Positions 48,982-58,493 of a stretch of 64,000 bases of DNA are shown here, piece after piece. The DNA comes from Pseudomonas sp. Q2-TVG4-2 (GTDB lineage Bacteria; Pseudomonadota; Gammaproteobacteria; Pseudomonadales; Pseudomonadaceae). The first letter of the stretch is position 1. Every line of letters begins with the position of its first letter. The position numbers were made by a program, and so were the translations under genes. The notes below the pieces were generated by a model, which was not told the DNA's origin, did not search any database, and was given only the letters and a program-made list of their open reading frames with translations. The DNA is taken from positions 424,212-488,211 of the forward strand of contig NZ_LGLW01000005.1 of NCBI RefSeq assembly GCF_013620795.1, written 5' to 3'.

Positions 48982-51789
48982 TCAGTTGTCGTCGTCGGTA
49001 GGCACTACGTCTGGCGGAACGTCCCCCCCGCCGCCGAGCAAGTCATCTTCGCTTGGCTCGGTGCTGACAACGGGCATTTCTTTATCCAGGGCATCCTCAT
49101 CGATAACCGCTTCGATATCGTCCAGGACGTCCTCCTCAGAGGGTTCCTGAACCCGCTCGAGGCCAACCAGATGTTCGTTCTTGCCCAGCTTGATCAGCGT
49201 GACACCCTGAGTGTTACGACCCAGCGATGAAACCTCATCGACACGGGTGCGAACTAGCGTGCCTTGATCGGAAATCAACATGATTTCCTCGCCCTGCTGC
49301 ACCTGGACAGCACCGACCAACGGGCCGTTGCGCTCGTTGGTCACCATGGCAATAACACCCTGGCCACCACGACCGCGACGTGGGAACTCGCCGATCACGG
49401 TGCGCTTGCCATAGCCATTGAGGCTCGCGGTGAGAATCTGCGCATCGGGCTCGGGAATCAGCATGGAGATCAGACGCTGGCCTTCCGGCAGGCGCATGCC
49501 GCGAACGCCACGGGCGGTGCGACCCATGGTGCGCACGTGCTTCTCTTTGAAGCGGATTACTTTACCGCCGTCGGAAAACAGCATGACTTCACGGGCGCCA
49601 TCGGTCACCGCGGCGGCGATCAGTGTATCGCCCTCTTCCAAGCCGAGCGCGATCAGACCGACACTGCGTGGGCGGCTGAACTGAGACAGCGGGGTCTTCT
49701 TCACGGTGCCCTTGGCGGTCGCCATGAAGATGTAGGTGCCGGTCGGCTCGTCTATTGACTCGTCGGCTTCGTCGCCCTCGAGCAGTTCTTCCGCCTCATC
49801 GGTTTCGCTGATGATTTCCGCATCTTCGACATCGTCGTCGCCGTTCAGCTGCTGCTGACGTGCGGCCTCGATATCCACTTGCAGCATGGCGGTGATGTAT
49901 TCGCCTTCGGTCAGCGGCAGCAGGTTGACCAGTGGCCGACCGCGCGATGCGCGCGAAGCCTCAGGAATCTCGTAGGTCTTGAGCCAATACACCTTGCCTT
50001 TGCTGGAGAACAGCAACAGCGTGGTATGGCTATTGGCGACCAGCAGATGCTCGACGTAATCCTCTTCCTTGACGCCTGTAGCCGCCTTGCCTCGACCACC
50101 ACGACGCTGCGCCTGATAGGCCGCCAGCGGCTGCGATTTGGCATAGCCGCCATGGGAGATGGTGACGACGCGCTCTTCTTCGGTGATCAGGTCCGCCAGT
50201 GTCAGGTCCAGGCGCGCCTCAAGAATTTCGGTACGACGTGCGTCGCCAAAGTCGCGCTTGACGCCTTCGAGCTCCTCGCGGATGACTTCCATCAGGCGTA
50301 CCGGATCGGTCAGGATGCGGATCAGTTCGCCGATCTGGGTCAGAATTTCCTGATATTCGCCGAGCAGCTTTTCATGCTCGAGGCCAGTCAGGCGATGCAG
50401 ACGCAAATCCAGAATGGCCTGGGCTTGTTCCGGCGAGAGGTAGTACTTGCCGTCGCGAAGACCGTACTGTGGATCGAGTCCCTCGGGGCGGCACGTGTCG
50501 GCACCGGCACGCTCAACCATCGACTCGACGGCACTCGATTCCCACGCTTCGGCAATCAGAGCTTCCTTCGCCTCGGCCGGCGTCGGCGACGCCTTGATCA
50601 ACGCGATAACCGGGTCGATATTGGAGAGCGCAACCGCCTGCCCCTCGAGAATATGTCCACGCTCACGCGCCTTGCGCAGCTCATAGACAGTCCGACGGGT
50701 GACGACCTCACGGCGATGACGCACGAAGGCCTCAAGCAGCTCCTTCAGGTTCAACGTGCGCGGCTGGCCGTCGATAAGCGCCACCACGTTAATGCCGAAC
50801 ACGCTCTGCAGCTGGGTCTGGGCGTAGAGATTGTTGAGGACGACCTCAGGCACCTCACCGCGACGCAGTTCGATCACCACGCGCATCCCGTCTTTGTCCG
50901 ACTCGTCGCGCAGCTCGGTGATGCCCTCGAGTTTCTTCTCTTTCACCAGCTCGGCGATCTTCTCGATCAGTCGCGCTTTGTTCAGCTGATAGGGCAGCTC
51001 GGTGATCACGATCTGCTGGCGGCCACCGACCTTGTCGATGTCTTCGATGATCGAACGCGCCCGCATGTAGATGCGTCCGCGACCGGTGCGGTAGGCCTCG
51101 ACGATGCCGGCGCGGCCGTTAATGATACCAGCGGTGGGAAAGTCGGGCCCCGGAATGAACTGCATGAGTTCATCAATGGTGATCTCGGAATTCTCGATCA
51201 GCGCCAGGCAGCCATCGATCACTTCGCCCAGGTTGTGCGGTGGGATGTTTGTTGCCATGCCCACGGCGATGCCGCTGGAGCCGTTGACCAGCAGGTTCGG
51301 AATCTTGGTTGGCATGACCGCCGGAATCTGCTCGGTGCCATCGTAGTTGGGCACCCAGTCGACGGTTTCCTTGTCCAGGTCGGCCAGCAGCTCATGAGCC
51401 AGCTTGGCCATCCGCACTTCGGTGTAACGCATGGCTGCAGCGTTATCGCCATCGACCGAACCGAAGTTACCTTGGCCGTCGACCAGCATGTAGCGCAACG
51501 AGAAAGGCTGCGCCATCCGCACAATGGTGTCGTAAACCGCCGAGTCACCGTGAGGATGGTATTTACCGATCACGTCACCGACCACACGGGCGGATTTCTT
51601 GTATGGCTTGTTCCAGTCGTTACCCAGCTCGCTCATGGCAAAAAGCACACGACGATGCACAGGCTTCAATCCGTCGCGCGCATCCGGCAGCGCTCGCCCG
51701 ACAATTACGCTCATGGCGTAGTCGAGGTAGGACTGCTTGAGTTCGTCTTCGATATTGACCGGGAGGATTTCTTTGGCCAGTTCGCCCAT
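48982..51789 (-). CDS. gyrA: DNA gyrase subunit A
   Basis: GyrA is the DNA-cleaving subunit of gyrase, the target of quinolones. The 935-residue protein has the winged-helix core with the catalytic tyrosine in [11 protein letters not shown], the breakage-reunion domain to about residue 525 and a beta-pinwheel C-terminal domain (GyrA boxes such as QRRGGRGK). The quinolone region reads [10 protein letters not shown] with Ser83 and Asp87, the susceptible state. An acidic insertion ([26 protein letters not shown], split) and an acidic tail make it longer than E. coli GyrA, as in other pseudomonads. Confidence 0.98.
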   Translation of the reverse strand: MGELAKEILPVNIEDELKQSYLDYAMSVIVGRALPDARDGLKPVHRRVLFAMSELGNDWNKPYKKSARVVGDVIGKYHPHGDSAVYDTIVRMAQPFSLRYMLVDGQGNFGSVDGDNAAAMRYTEVRMAKLAHELLADLDKETVDWVPNYDGTEQIPAVMPTKIPNLLVNGSSGIAVGMATNIPPHNLGEVIDGCLALIENSEITIDELMQFIPGPDFPTAGIINGRAGIVEAYRTGRGRIYMRARSIIEDIDKVGGRQQIVITELPYQLNKARLIEKIAELVKEKKLEGITELRDESDKDGMRVVIELRRGEVPEVVLNNLYAQTQLQSVFGINVVALIDGQPRTLNLKELLEAFVRHRREVVTRRTVYELRKARERGHILEGQAVALSNIDPVIALIKASPTPAEAKEALIAEAWESSAVESMVERAGADTCRPEGLDPQYGLRDGKYYLSPEQAQAILDLRLHRLTGLEHEKLLGEYQEILTQIGELIRILTDPVRLMEVIREELEGVKRDFGDARRTEILEARLDLTLADLITEEERVVTISHGGYAKSQPLAAYQAQRRGGRGKAATGVKEEDYVEHLLVANSHTTLLLFSSKGKVYWLKTYEIPEASRASRGRPLVNLLPLTEGEYITAMLQVDIEAARQQQLNGDDDVEDAEIISETDEAEELLEGDEADESIDEPTGTYIFMATAKGTVKKTPLSQFSRPRSVGLIALGLEEGDTLIAAAVTDGAREVMLFSDGGKVIRFKEKHVRTMGRTARGVRGMRLPEGQRLISMLIPEPDAQILTASLNGYGKRTVIGEFPRRGRGGQGVIAMVTNERNGPLVGAVQVQQGEEIMLISDQGTLVRTRVDEVSSLGRNTQGVTLIKLGKNEHLVGLERVQEPSEEDVLDDIEAVIDEDALDKEMPVVSTEPSEDDLLGGGGDVPPDVVPTDDDN

Positions 51790-51912
51790 GGAAGCCTGGT
51801 TCCTTATAGTCAGCAGGGTCCTGCGATTAAGCGCGGGATAGTATCACAGCTGGCGAGCCGGAGGCTCCAGGATGCACACCCGGAAAGAGATGTCCCGGGT
51901 GTGGCCAGGTGC

Positions 51913-52989
51913 TCAATGGAGTCGCTTGCGGCTCATCAAGGCGGCGAGCTTGGCCGCGCTCGGGCGCTCGACTATGCCCTTTTCGGTCACGATGGCATCG
52001 ATGAGGTCCGCTGGCGTCACATCGAATACCGGGTTGAACGCATCGACCTCTGCCGCGAACCGCTGGCCGTTGACCTCCAGCAACTCGCTGCCGGCACGTT
52101 CCTCAATCGGTATGTCGTCGCCGGTTTCCAGCTCCATGTCGATGGTCGAGCTTGGCGCCACCACCATGAACCGCACGCCATGGTGCATGGCCAGGACGGC
52201 GAGCTGGTAGGTGCCGATCTTGTTGGCAACGTCACCATTGGCGGTAATTCGATCGGCCCCGACAATCACCCAGGTGATGCCGCGTGTCTTCATTAAATGC
52301 GCCGCAGCCGAGTCGGCATTCAGCGTGACCGGCACGCCCTCGCCTGCCAGTTCCCATGCGGTCAGCCGCGAGCCCTGCAGCCAGGGGCGGGTCTCGTCGG
52401 CGTAAACGCACTCGACAAGCCCTTCCAGGTGCGCCGCGCGGATCACGCCAAGCGCGGTTCCGAAACCACCGGTAGCCAACGCACCGGTATTGCAGTGAGT
52501 GAGCAGGTTCTGCGGATTGCCCTGGTGCTTGCGAATCAGATCGACACCGAACTGCGCCATGGTCAGGTTGGCTTCGCGATCACTGGCATGAATGGATATA
52601 GCCTGGGCCTCAGCAGCCGCCAGCGGATCTTCACCTGGCTTCAGACGGTCGAGCCGCTCACGCATCTGATTCAGCGCCCAAAACAGGTTGACGGCGGTCG
52701 GGCGTGAATCGGCAAGCACCTTGAAGTCTGCTTCCAGCGCCGCACGCCAGTCGCTGCCTTCGGCGAGCCGAGCCCTGAGCCCCAGTGCCAGCCCATAGGC
52801 CGCGCTGATACCGATTGCCGGAGCGCCGCGTACAACCATCTCGCGGATAGCCGTGGCAACAGCTGCCGCAGAATCGTAGGTGTGCCACACCTCTTCTAGC
52901 GGCAGTTTGCGCTGGTCGAGCAAACGCAGCTGCCCGTCCTGCCACTCGATAGCCTTCACTTTTTCCGCGGCCAACAAGCGTTCGCGCAT
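51913..52989 (-). CDS. mtnA: S-methyl-5-thioribose-1-phosphate isomerase
   Basis: MtnA isomerises methylthioribose-1-phosphate to methylthioribulose-1-phosphate, the substrate of MtnB. The 358-residue protein has the N-terminal [20 protein letters not shown], the active-site cysteine region [19 protein letters not shown] (about residue 165), and the aspartate in [22 protein letters not shown]. It lies upstream of gyrA as in P. aeruginosa, separate from the mtnC-D-B genes at 28-30 kb, with which it completes most of the salvage pathway. Confidence 0.96.
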   Translation of the reverse strand: MRERLLAAEKVKAIEWQDGQLRLLDQRKLPLEEVWHTYDSAAAVATAIREMVVRGAPAIGISAAYGLALGLRARLAEGSDWRAALEADFKVLADSRPTAVNLFWALNQMRERLDRLKPGEDPLAAAEAQAISIHASDREANLTMAQFGVDLIRKHQGNPQNLLTHCNTGALATGGFGTALGVIRAAHLEGLVECVYADETRPWLQGSRLTAWELAGEGVPVTLNADSAAAHLMKTRGITWVIVGADRITANGDVANKIGTYQLAVLAMHHGVRFMVVAPSSTIDMELETGDDIPIEERAGSELLEVNGQRFAAEVDAFNPVFDVTPADLIDAIVTEKGIVERPSAAKLAALMSRKRLH

Positions 52990-53070
52990 GGCAATCCTCT
53001 CTCTTTTTTACTGGCGCCCCTGACCATCAGGGACGTAACCGGTCCGTTCACAACGGCGAGCCGGCGCATG

Positions 53071-53100
53071 AAAAAGCCCGGTCGTCTCCGAACCGGGCTT
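53071..53100 (-). terminator. Intrinsic terminator downstream of the peroxiredoxin gene
   Basis: AAGCCCGGT (53074-53082) and ACCGGGCTT (53092-53100) form a perfect 9-bp stem with a 9-base loop. On the minus strand it is followed by five T bases (53075-53071). It lies about 140 bases past the peroxiredoxin stop; no other gene was found between. Confidence 0.8.
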
Positions 53101-53240
53101 CAACATTCGATAGGGTCATGCGGAGTGATAAGAACACTCGCGCCTCCATACCCGGGCGCGAATCCTAATCGACTGATTTTTCCAGCACAAGCAAAGGCCG
53201 TTCGCGCGATCGGCAGACGCGAACTGCGTCGACCTGCGAC

Positions 53241-53882
53241 CTATTCGCGATTCGGCTGCGGAGTGAGGCGCAGATACGGCTTCACTGCGCGATAGCCCTT
53301 CGGGAAGCGCTGCTTGAGCTCCTCTTCATCCTGAAGCGAAGGCACGATCACCACCTCGTCGCCGTCCTGCCAGTTGGCCGGCGTCGCGACCTTATGGTTG
53401 TCGGTCAACTGCAGTGAATCGATCACGCGAAGGATTTCATTGAAGTTGCGCCCGGTGCTCGCCGGATAGGTAATAATCAGACGCACTTTCTTGTTCGGAT
53501 CAATGACGAACAGCGAGCGTACCGTCAGCGTGTCGTTGGCATTGGGGTGAATCAGGTCGTACAGCTCGGACACCTTGCGATCGGCGTCAGCCAGGATCGG
53601 GAAGTTGACCTGCGTACTCTGGGTCTCGTTGATGTCATCAATCCACTTCACGTGCGAATCAACCGGGTCCACTGACAGCGCGATGGCCTTGACGTTGCGC
53701 TTGGCGAACTCATCTTTCAGCTTGGCGGTTAAGCCGAGCTCGGTGGTGCAGACCGGCGTGAAGTCTGCCGGGTGAGAGAACAGCACGCCCCAGCTGTTAC
53801 CGAGCCATTCGTGAAAGCGGATGCCGCCTTCATTGGAGTCCTGTTCGAAATCGGGTGCGATGTCACCGAGACGGATGCTCAT
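53241..53882 (-). CDS. 1-Cys peroxiredoxin (Prx6/LsfA-like)
   Basis: A 213-residue thiol peroxidase that reduces peroxides using one reactive cysteine. The active site is FTPVCTTE with Cys45, following SHPADFTPVC, and the C-terminal Prx6-type extension (VATPANWQDGDEVVIVPSLQDEE) is present. There is no obvious resolving cysteine, so the class is 1-Cys. Length is standard. It may scavenge oxidants in this aerobic organism. The AGGAGAG-like ribosome site precedes the ATG at 53882. Confidence 0.93.
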   Translation of the reverse strand: MSIRLGDIAPDFEQDSNEGGIRFHEWLGNSWGVLFSHPADFTPVCTTELGLTAKLKDEFAKRNVKAIALSVDPVDSHVKWIDDINETQSTQVNFPILADADRKVSELYDLIHPNANDTLTVRSLFVIDPNKKVRLIITYPASTGRNFNEILRVIDSLQLTDNHKVATPANWQDGDEVVIVPSLQDEEELKQRFPKGYRAVKPYLRLTPQPNRE

Positions 53883-53953
53883 GTCTTCTCTCTCCTCATG
53901 CAGTTGCTGCTGATAACGACCGCCTTGAGGCGGTCGGGTCCTGATCTTTTGTC

Positions 53954-54535
53954 TCAGGCTGTCTTACGGGCCTGCTGGGCAATGTGATGTTGCAGGCGAT
54001 ACAGGTAGGCGAAGCCCTGCTCCCAACGGGTATGCCCCGACTGGGTGTTGATGTGGCCGGCGCCGCCCAGAATGACGGTGTCACTTCCCCAATCCAGGCC
54101 CAGTTCGATAGCCCGATCCGCTGTCGCGGCGGCATCGTTGTCGGAGCCGATCAACAGGCTTGGAAAGGGCAGAACCTGGCGTGGAATCGGTGCGAAATTA
54201 CGCAGGGCGTCCGGGCAGCCGGTCCGCTGCACGTCGGCCGGAGCGACCAGCAGTGCACCACGAACCCGCTGCAGCGTGTCGACCGAGGCATGCTCAACCC
54301 AATGTGCGACGGTGATGCAGCCCAGGCTGTGCGCGACAAGGATTACTGGCTGGGCGCTCATAGCGATGCTGCGATCCAGCTCGGCAACCCATTGTTCGCG
54401 GCGAGGGTTCAGCCAATCGGACTGCTCTACCCTCGCGCTGTTAGGAAGACTGCGCTGCCAATGGCTTTGCCAGTGGGTCTCAGGCGAGCCTTGCCAGCCG
54501 GGCACTATCAGATAACGGATCGATTCGCTGCGCAT
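53954..54535 (-). CDS. RBBP9/YdeN-family serine hydrolase
   Basis: A 193-residue small alpha/beta hydrolase. The signature is YLIVPGWQGSPETHWQSHW at the N-terminus, the nucleophile elbow VAHSLGC with Ser70, the acid region LLIGSDNDAAATADRA and the catalytic histidine in LGGAGHINTQSGHTRWEQG. This is the RBBP9 (DUF1234-related) family, whose substrates in bacteria are poorly known. It precedes the peroxiredoxin gene on the same strand by 71 bases; whether they share a promoter is unclear. Confidence 0.9.
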   Translation of the reverse strand: MRSESIRYLIVPGWQGSPETHWQSHWQRSLPNSARVEQSDWLNPRREQWVAELDRSIAMSAQPVILVAHSLGCITVAHWVEHASVDTLQRVRGALLVAPADVQRTGCPDALRNFAPIPRQVLPFPSLLIGSDNDAAATADRAIELGLDWGSDTVILGGAGHINTQSGHTRWEQGFAYLYRLQHHIAQQARKTA

Positions 54536-54683
54536 CGCGGTGTGCCTCCGAAGTAATGGAAGCCAGTCTAGTCACAAGCACAACTCACCGAAAAAGAATA
54601 AGAAATTATTTGCTTATAACCTCTCATCAAAGCCCCGCAACAAAACGGCAGAGCTCTTTTATCGTCTTTATTTAAGTCTCAGC

Positions 54684-56123
54684 TCAGGCTAGCTGTGCGC
54701 TCGCAGCCTCGATGGCGGTTCTGTCCGCCGAGCGAACAGTACGCCAGGCGTTGTATGTCATCAGCAGCATGCCCAGAACAAAGGTACCGCCGCCAATCAG
54801 GCGTACCAAATAGCCGGGATGGCTGGCTTCAAGTGCTTCGACAAAGGAATAGGTCAGCGTGCCGTCGTCGTTGATCGCACGCCACATCAGCCCCTGGGTA
54901 ATACCGTTGACCCACATTGAGGCAATGTAGAGCACGGTGCCGATAGTCGCCAACCAGAAGTGGGTGTTGATCAGCCCCACGCTGTACATCTGCTCGCGCC
55001 CCCAGAGCTTGGGAATCATGTGATAGAGCGTGCCGATGGAAATCATCGCGACCCAGCCGAGGGCGCCGGCGTGAACGTGGCCGATAGTCCAGTCGGTGTA
55101 ATGGGATAGCGCATTGACGGTCTTGATGGCCATCATCGGTCCCTCGAAGGTGGACATGCCGTAGAACGCCAGGGATACCACCAGAAAGCGCAGGATCGGG
55201 TCGGTGCGCAATTTATGCCAGGCGCCCGACAGCGTCATCATTCCGTTGATCATTCCACCCCAGCTCGGAGCCAACAGCACCACTGACATCGCCATCCCCA
55301 AGCTCTGCGCCCAATCTGGCAGCGCCGTGTAGTGCAGGTGATGCGGACCGGCCCAGATGTACAGGCTGATGATTGCCCAGAAATGGACGATGGACAGGCG
55401 ATAGGAATACACCGGCCGCTCGGCCTGCTTCGGCACGAAGTAGTACATCATCCCGAGAAAGCCCACCGAGAGAATGAAACCCACCACGCTGTGGCCGTAC
55501 CACCACTGAATCATCGCGTCCGTGGCGCCGGAATAGACCGAGTAGGACTTGAACAAGGTCACCGGAATGGCCACGTGATTGATGACGTGCACCATCGCCG
55601 TCACGACGATAAAGGCACCGTAGAACCAGTTGGCGACATAGATGTGCTGAGTCCGGCGCCGCGCGATCGTGCCGATGAATAGATAGGCATACGCCGCCCA
55701 TACCAGTGTCATCCAGAGCGCGATGGGCCACTCCATCTCGGCATATTCCTTGGAGGACGTGATACCGAGCGGGTAGCTGAACAGCATGGCGACAATCGCC
55801 GCCTGCCAGCCCCAGAACACGAAATTAGCCAACCAGTCCGAAATCAACCTCACCTTGCAGGTGCGCTGGACGACATAGAACGAGGTCGCAAACAGCGCTC
55901 CGCCGCCAAACGCGAAAATAACAAGATTGGTGTGGACCGGACGCAGGCGCCCGAAACTGGTCCATGGCAAGCCAAGGTTGAGCTGCGGCCAGACCAACTG
56001 AGCTGCGAGGATAGCTCCCATGCCCATCCCGAGCACGCCCCAGAACAGCGTCATCAGAGTAAAGCGACGGACAACCTCGTAGTTGTATATCGGGGTCGTC
56101 TCAATAAAAGGTGCAGCGGCCAT
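54684..56123 (-). CDS. ccoN: Orphan cbb3 oxidase catalytic subunit CcoN
   Basis: A complete 479-residue CcoN without ccoO, ccoQ or ccoP beside it. All metal ligands are visible ([33 protein letters not shown]). It is nearly identical to the CcoN at 2197 over about 76 residues from [14 protein letters not shown] to VAMISIG, while the first 130 residues differ more. Orphan CcoN proteins in P. aeruginosa combine with CcoO and CcoP from complete operons, changing inhibitor tolerance; the same is inferred here. A weak ANR-like site lies 120 bases upstream. The stop codon is TAA-type near 54684, with no clear terminator. Confidence 0.95.
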   Translation of the reverse strand: MAAAPFIETTPIYNYEVVRRFTLMTLFWGVLGMGMGAILAAQLVWPQLNLGLPWTSFGRLRPVHTNLVIFAFGGGALFATSFYVVQRTCKVRLISDWLANFVFWGWQAAIVAMLFSYPLGITSSKEYAEMEWPIALWMTLVWAAYAYLFIGTIARRRTQHIYVANWFYGAFIVVTAMVHVINHVAIPVTLFKSYSVYSGATDAMIQWWYGHSVVGFILSVGFLGMMYYFVPKQAERPVYSYRLSIVHFWAIISLYIWAGPHHLHYTALPDWAQSLGMAMSVVLLAPSWGGMINGMMTLSGAWHKLRTDPILRFLVVSLAFYGMSTFEGPMMAIKTVNALSHYTDWTIGHVHAGALGWVAMISIGTLYHMIPKLWGREQMYSVGLINTHFWLATIGTVLYIASMWVNGITQGLMWRAINDDGTLTYSFVEALEASHPGYLVRLIGGGTFVLGMLLMTYNAWRTVRSADRTAIEAASAQLA

Positions 56124-56452
56124 AGCATTTCCAAACAGATGAGTGATAGCTGAACATCATTCCCAGCCAACCCGGCCAAAATCGGCGCGATATCGACTGG
56201 AGTTCGGAAGTGTGTGGTGAAAGATAAAATAAAGATAACGAATATTGATGAGCTTTAAATAAGATAATTTTTATATAAGAGACTTACCCATCGCAGCCGC
56301 AGCGATGGCTGGCGGCTTTTCTTGGCGAAGCCAGCCATCAAGGACCAGTAAGAAACTCAGCTCAATTGCATACATTTCATCGCTCCAGCTTGACCATCAT
56401 CCCGGCAGCACAATACTGTATCCATATACAGTAGTCCGGATATCCCATCGTT
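56124..56452. other. 329-base divergent promoter region between orphan ccoN and imuA
   Basis: No gene was found. The centre (about 56220-56280) is strongly AT-rich for this genome. It holds an ANR-like sequence TTGATGAGCTTTAA at 56245-56258, matching the consensus at eight of ten positions and so only suggestive, which faces the orphan ccoN. The right end contains the LexA box of imuA, listed separately. Confidence 0.6.
56416..56431 (+). promoter_or_regulatory. LexA (SOS) box of the imuA-imuB-dnaE2 operon
   Basis: CTGTATCCATATACAG fits CTGT-N8-ACAG with the preferred AT-rich centre, and is almost a perfect palindrome. It ends 21 bases before the imuA ATG at 56453, so it should overlap the promoter. 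SOS control of this mutagenesis cassette is established in pseudomonads. Confidence 0.9.
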
Positions 56453-57070
56453 ATGTCATCCGAGGTCGCACTCAACCATCTACTCGATGCGCGTCGTTTG
56501 TGGCGCGGCCAGGCCAGAATCATATTGCCCGACACCCAGCCAACCGGGCATGCCGTGCTGGATGCAGCGTTGCCCGGCGGTGGTTGGCCGAGATCGGCAT
56601 TGAGCGAAATTCTCTTCGCCAGTACCGGCATCGGCGAACTGCGCCTGCTCTGGCCGACCCTGGCGCGACTGACCACGGCCAACGAACGCGTGGTGTTGGT
56701 GGCTCCACCTCATAGGCCCTATCCCCATGCCTGGCTGGCTGCTGGTGTCGATCTTCGTCAGTTGACGATTATCAGCGCTCAGGGCCGCGACGCCTTGTGG
56801 GCCGCCGAGCAATGCCTGCGCTCAGGCAGTTGCGGGGCGGTGCTGTGCTGGCCGCAGCAAGCCGATGATCGCGCCCTGCGTCGCCTGCAGGTCGCCGCCG
56901 AAGCCGGCCAAACTCTGGCTTTTGCCTATCGCCCACTGAGTGAGGCGATCAACCCTTCGCCGGCGGCATTGCGCCTGGCTGTCGAAGCCCAACCGGCACA
57001 ATTGCGTGTGCTCAAGTGCCGCGGCGGCCTGCCGCCGGCGCGCCCGATTCCCACTGCGGCGTGCCATTGA
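56453..57070 (+). CDS. imuA: Translesion synthesis accessory protein ImuA
   Basis: ImuA is a RecA/SulA-like protein needed with ImuB and DnaE2 for damage-induced mutagenesis. The 205-residue protein has ALNHLLDARRLWRGQ at the N-terminus, PTGHAVLDAALPGGGWPRSALSEIL and VLVAPPHRPYPHAWLAAGVDLRQL, matching the ImuA family. It begins 21 bases after the LexA box and ends one base before the imuB start, in the classic imuA-imuB-dnaE2 order. No Walker A lysine is obvious, as usual for the group. Confidence 0.92.
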   Translation: MSSEVALNHLLDARRLWRGQARIILPDTQPTGHAVLDAALPGGGWPRSALSEILFASTGIGELRLLWPTLARLTTANERVVLVAPPHRPYPHAWLAAGVDLRQLTIISAQGRDALWAAEQCLRSGSCGAVLCWPQQADDRALRRLQVAAEAGQTLAFAYRPLSEAINPSPAALRLAVEAQPAQLRVLKCRGGLPPARPIPTAACH

Positions 57071-57071
57071 G

Positions 57072-58493
57072 ATGGCCATGCTCTGGGTCTGCATCCTGCT
57101 ACCGCAACTGGCCATGGATGGTGTGCTGCGCAACCGCACCAATGCCGGGGCGCCACTGGCGCTCTTGAGTGGAACACCACAACGTCGCGTGTTGCAGGCG
57201 GTTAATCCGGCCGCGCGGTCTCTCGGCCTCAGACCGGGGCAATCCTTGATAGCCGCCCAGGCCCTGGCTCGCGGCTTCGCCACTGCCGACTATGACCTAG
57301 CCTCGATCGAGCGCTGGCAGCAATTCCTCGCGGCCTGGGCCTACGGTTTCAGTTCGCAGGTCAGCCTGCATTACCCGCGCTGCCTGCTATTGGAAGTGCA
57401 ATCCAGTCTCGGCCTATTTGGCCCCTGGCCTCGCCTGGAGGCGCGCCTGCGCGAGGAACTCGCCACACTGGGCTTTGGGCATCGCATTACTCTGGCGCCC
57501 AATCCGGCCGCCGCACGCGTCCTGGCCAACGTGCACGATGGCCTGGCCGTGATGGATACTGAGACATTGCATCGCGTACTGGCCCCACTACCGGTAGAGC
57601 GTATCGGCCTGCCGCGTGAAGTGGCGACCGCTTTTGCCCGCATGGGCCTGCGAACACTGAAGCAGGTGCTCGCCCTGCCCCGCGATGGCTTGGCGCGGCG
57701 CTTCCCCGCAGAAGCATTGAGACACCTCGACACCCTGCTTGAGCATCGTCCTTTGGCATTGGATTTCTATCGGCCGCCAGACCGCTTCGATGCTCGAATT
57801 GAGTTGAACTTCGAGGTCGAGTCGAATCAGGCACTGCTGTTTCCACTGCGCCGCCTGACCGCCGATCTCGCCGCCTACCTGGCCGGCCGTGACAGCGGTG
57901 TGCAGCGCTTCACTTTGCTTCTGGAGCACCGCAACCTGGCCGACAGCCAGATGCCGGTCGGCCTGCTCAGCGCCGAGCGCGATCCGGCCATGCTGTTCGA
58001 GCTGACCCGTGGCCGCCTGGAGCATCTGCAGCTGCCAGCACCGGTACTGGCGGTGCGCCTGGTCGCGCGCGAGCTGCCGGCCTTCGTCCCAGAGCATCGT
58101 GAACTGTTCGACGAGCGCCCACAGCAATCGTTGCCTTGGGAACAACTGCGCGAGCGTTTGCGGGCCCGCCTGGGTGACGACGCCGTGCAAGGGCTCGGCG
58201 CTCGAGCCGATCACCGCCCCGAGTGCGCATGGCAGACGCAGCATGCAGCTCAGAATGAACTCCCAACAGGTGCCGGTCCTCGCCCCGGGTGGCTTCTGGC
58301 CGAGTCGAAACCACTGCACGAAGCCTCCCTTCGCGTTCTCGCCGGCCCCGAGCGAATCGAATCCGGGTGGTGGGACGGTGGCGATGTGCGCCGTGACTAT
58401 TACCTGGTGGAAACCCGCAATGGCCAGCGCGGCTGGGCCTTTCGCCAGATCAAGGATGGAGGCCCGCTGTTGTTGCACGGCTGGTTCGCATGA
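57072..58493 (+). CDS. imuB: Y-family polymerase-like protein ImuB
   Basis: A 473-residue relative of Y-family DNA polymerases that acts as a hub between the beta clamp, ImuA and DnaE2. The N-terminus [19 protein letters not shown] lacks the catalytic Asp found in active Y-family enzymes, as is typical. [10 protein letters not shown] near residue 355 resembles a clamp-binding motif. The ATG at 57072 lies one base after the imuA stop; a longer upstream frame to 56940 is inside imuA and false. Its stop overlaps the dnaE2 ATG as ATGA. Confidence 0.92.
   Translation: MAMLWVCILLPQLAMDGVLRNRTNAGAPLALLSGTPQRRVLQAVNPAARSLGLRPGQSLIAAQALARGFATADYDLASIERWQQFLAAWAYGFSSQVSLHYPRCLLLEVQSSLGLFGPWPRLEARLREELATLGFGHRITLAPNPAAARVLANVHDGLAVMDTETLHRVLAPLPVERIGLPREVATAFARMGLRTLKQVLALPRDGLARRFPAEALRHLDTLLEHRPLALDFYRPPDRFDARIELNFEVESNQALLFPLRRLTADLAAYLAGRDSGVQRFTLLLEHRNLADSQMPVGLLSAERDPAMLFELTRGRLEHLQLPAPVLAVRLVARELPAFVPEHRELFDERPQQSLPWEQLRERLRARLGDDAVQGLGARADHRPECAWQTQHAAQNELPTGAGPRPGWLLAESKPLHEASLRVLAGPERIESGWWDGGDVRRDYYLVETRNGQRGWAFRQIKDGGPLLLHGWFA

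Noticed and set aside
49879..52296. An 805-codon plus-strand frame opposite gyrA and mtnA
   Set aside because: It spans two real minus-strand genes and the promoter between them; composition is typical of antisense frames in GC-rich genomes.
53145..53180. Possible tRNA-like text (GGGCGCGAATCCTAA) near the peroxiredoxin terminator
   Set aside because: No TTCGA T-loop, no matching acceptor stem and no CCA end; it is ordinary intergenic sequence.
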